DNA of 64,000 nucleotides from assembly GCF_030052815.1 (NCBI RefSeq), contig NC_079507.1, positions 61,474,619-61,538,618 of the forward strand, given 5' to 3'. Of the stretch, positions 62,523 through 64,000 are shown in pieces. Both the position numbers and the translations under genes were made by a program. The first letter of the stretch is position 1. Every line of letters begins with the position of its first letter. The DNA is from Hevea brasiliensis (lineage: Eukaryota; Streptophyta; Magnoliopsida; Malpighiales; Euphorbiaceae). Under the pieces are notes generated by a model, which had not been told where the DNA came from, ran no database searches, and worked only from the letters and a program-made list of their open reading frames with translations.

Positions 62523-64000
62523 ATGGCGTTAAAGTTTCTGAACAAGAAGGGATGGCACACAGGGGGCCTGAGGAACATAGAGAATGTGTGGAAGGCTGAG
62601 CAGAAGCATGAGGCAGAGCAGAAGAAATTGGACGAGCTCCGCAAGCAGATTCAGGACGAATGTGAGCACTCCGAGTTTCACCTTCTCCAGGAACAAGCCG
62701 GTCTCATTCCGTATGTTCTGTTTTGATTCTGTAGTAGTTTCCTTTTGAATGAATTAAAGCTATTTTTAGGTTTTTATTTTTCTTCTGCACGAAAATTTAA
62801 CTAAATTGGGGACAACAGGAAGCAGGAGAGATTGGAATTTCTTTACGATTCCGGACTGGCTGTAGGAACGGGAAGTAGTAGTTGTGCTGGAGGATCAGGA
62901 GTAGTGTTCAAGGCGCTTGAAGAAGCTACTCCCAACAGCAGCAAGGCCGCCGATGCATCCTCTTCTGCTGCCAAGCAATCCTCTGCCCACGGAGCCTTAT
63001 TCGAGGACAAGCCACACTCTGCCAATGACGCTTGGAGGAAACTACATTCTGATCCTTTGCTTTTGATTTGCCAGCAGGAGCAAGAAGCCCTTACCCACAT
63101 CAAGAACAACCCCATTCAAATGGCCCTTATTCGTAAATCTGTAAAGTACCTTTTTTTTTTCCCTTTATATTAGGTGAAAACAATGAGGAGAGAGAAAGAC
63201 ATGCATTGCATCACTTTGATTTCATAGGTTACAGCAAATTTATTTTACAACTCTGATTTACACTTTGAAAACGCATTCCAGAACTTGAAAGCATTTCTTT
63301 TCATCAATGAGTTCTTTGCACAAATTTAAAGCTTTAGCTTGCTTTGTTGAATGAATTTCAATATGATGTATTGTCTACTCTATAGTTTGTTTACTTCAGT
63401 GTATCTTCTAATCAGTTTCTTGTTCTGTCCTCTCTCCAATTAAACTTGGAAACATTGAGTAATTATTCCTGTTTAAGAGTACGTATCAAGTTTATGATGG
63501 TCCTAACAATCTTTTAAGTTGGGGAAATAATTTATTGATATCATGGGGGAAATTTGATGAGTAATGAGCTGACAGTAATGGCTTGAATTTTGTCAAAATA
63601 ATGCAATTATATAAAACAAGAAACCAGAGTGTGATGATCAATTTTTCGACATACAATAATATAGTAATCAGATTTATTTATTTATACATATAGGTTGAAG
63701 CAAACAAAGAGAAGCCTCTTGATAAAAAGGAACATCAAAAGAAGTACAGTCATGGTAATGCAAAGCATCTTAAGCATTCATCATCCAAAGAACAATCAGA
63801 TTCAGAAGATGCTTATGACAAAAATGAAAAGAGGAGAAAGACAGGCAAGCGTAAGGGCTCTAAACATGATGACCATTATTATAAAGCACAAATGGTTTTG
63901 GATGACAAATCAGGTGAAAGAGAAAGTCTAAGAAGAAAGACCAGCTGCAAGGCTTCTGACTTTAGAAAGAAGTCTCCCCGTGTCTTCTCAAGCTCAAAAG
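62523..64000 (+). CDS. CWC25: Pre-mRNA-splicing factor CWC25 homologue (partial, runs off the right edge)
   Basis: CWC25 joins the spliceosome after Prp2 remodelling and promotes the first transesterification. Exons 62523-62710, 62819-63140 and 63694 to beyond 64000 join in frame. The N-terminus MALKFLNKKGWHTGGLRNIE followed by NVWKAEQKHEAEQKKLDELR is the Cir_N/CWC25 domain (about residues 1-50). Residues about 65-70 (KQERLEFLYDSG) and 150-170 (ALTHIKNNPIQMALIRKS) match the second conserved block of the family. A serine/alanine-rich linker lies between them. Exon 3 turns into a Lys/Ser/His-rich, RS-like tail (KRRKTGKRKGSKHDD) expected of the C-terminal half. The intron acceptors are TATAG and ACAG. 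The stop codon is outside the window. Confidence 0.93.

Overview
The window is nuclear DNA of a flowering plant, almost certainly a eudicot. Coding sequence is split into many short exons by AT-rich introns with GT...AG borders, every recognisable protein is a plant-lineage orthologue, and the intergenic DNA carries typical plant mobile elements. The protein sequences suggest a rosid, possibly Euphorbiaceae, but that is only an impression.

Layout from left to right. At 1-59 (minus) is the first exon of a gene leaving the window, with a possible peroxisomal PTS2 signal. At 1640-3538 (plus) is the AP-1 clathrin adaptor sigma subunit. At 5118-20980 (minus) is a 22-exon phototropin (PHOT2 type). 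At 26107-30480 (plus) is histone deacetylase HDA19. At 31481-37876 (minus) is the plastid CLC-E chloride channel-like protein. At 38305-40122 (minus) is a URGT-type Golgi nucleotide-sugar transporter. At 41689-50011 (minus) is AKR2, the ankyrin-repeat chaperone for chloroplast outer-membrane proteins. At 52436-55162 (minus) is an organellar bL20 ribosomal protein. At 62523 to the right edge (plus) is the splicing factor CWC25. Exon tables were built by hand from splice sites and family alignment; every complete model except PHOT2 keeps frame across all junctions and ends at a stop.

The most striking locus is the PHOT2 copy. The LOV1 part and the kinase motifs are readable, but LOV2 is broken in at least three independent ways. 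About 6 kb of degenerate Ty3/gypsy (probably Tat-lineage) retrotransposon lies where the first LOV2 codons should be. The 3' splice site before the photoactive-site exon reads TG instead of AG. A one-base deletion shifts the frame just after LOV2. Several conserved kinase-side residues are also changed, so this looks like a decaying gene copy. The retroelement relic contains an antisense Transposase_28-type ORF with its own TATA-like box and an unusual array of AGAGTCCT-centred inverted repeats.

Mobile-element traffic is concentrated in introns. There are two related hAT-type non-autonomous elements with near-perfect 8-bp target duplications (AKR2 and bL20 introns), a TRIM in a CLC-E intron, Au-type SINEs in PHOT2 and AKR2 introns, and three LINE fragments. 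Short tandem duplications of 31, 41 and 60 bp also lie in introns. The genes are not an operon-like unit. From memory of Arabidopsis, AP-1 sigma, CLC-E and AKR2 are also close neighbours there, so part of the order is probably ancestral microsynteny.
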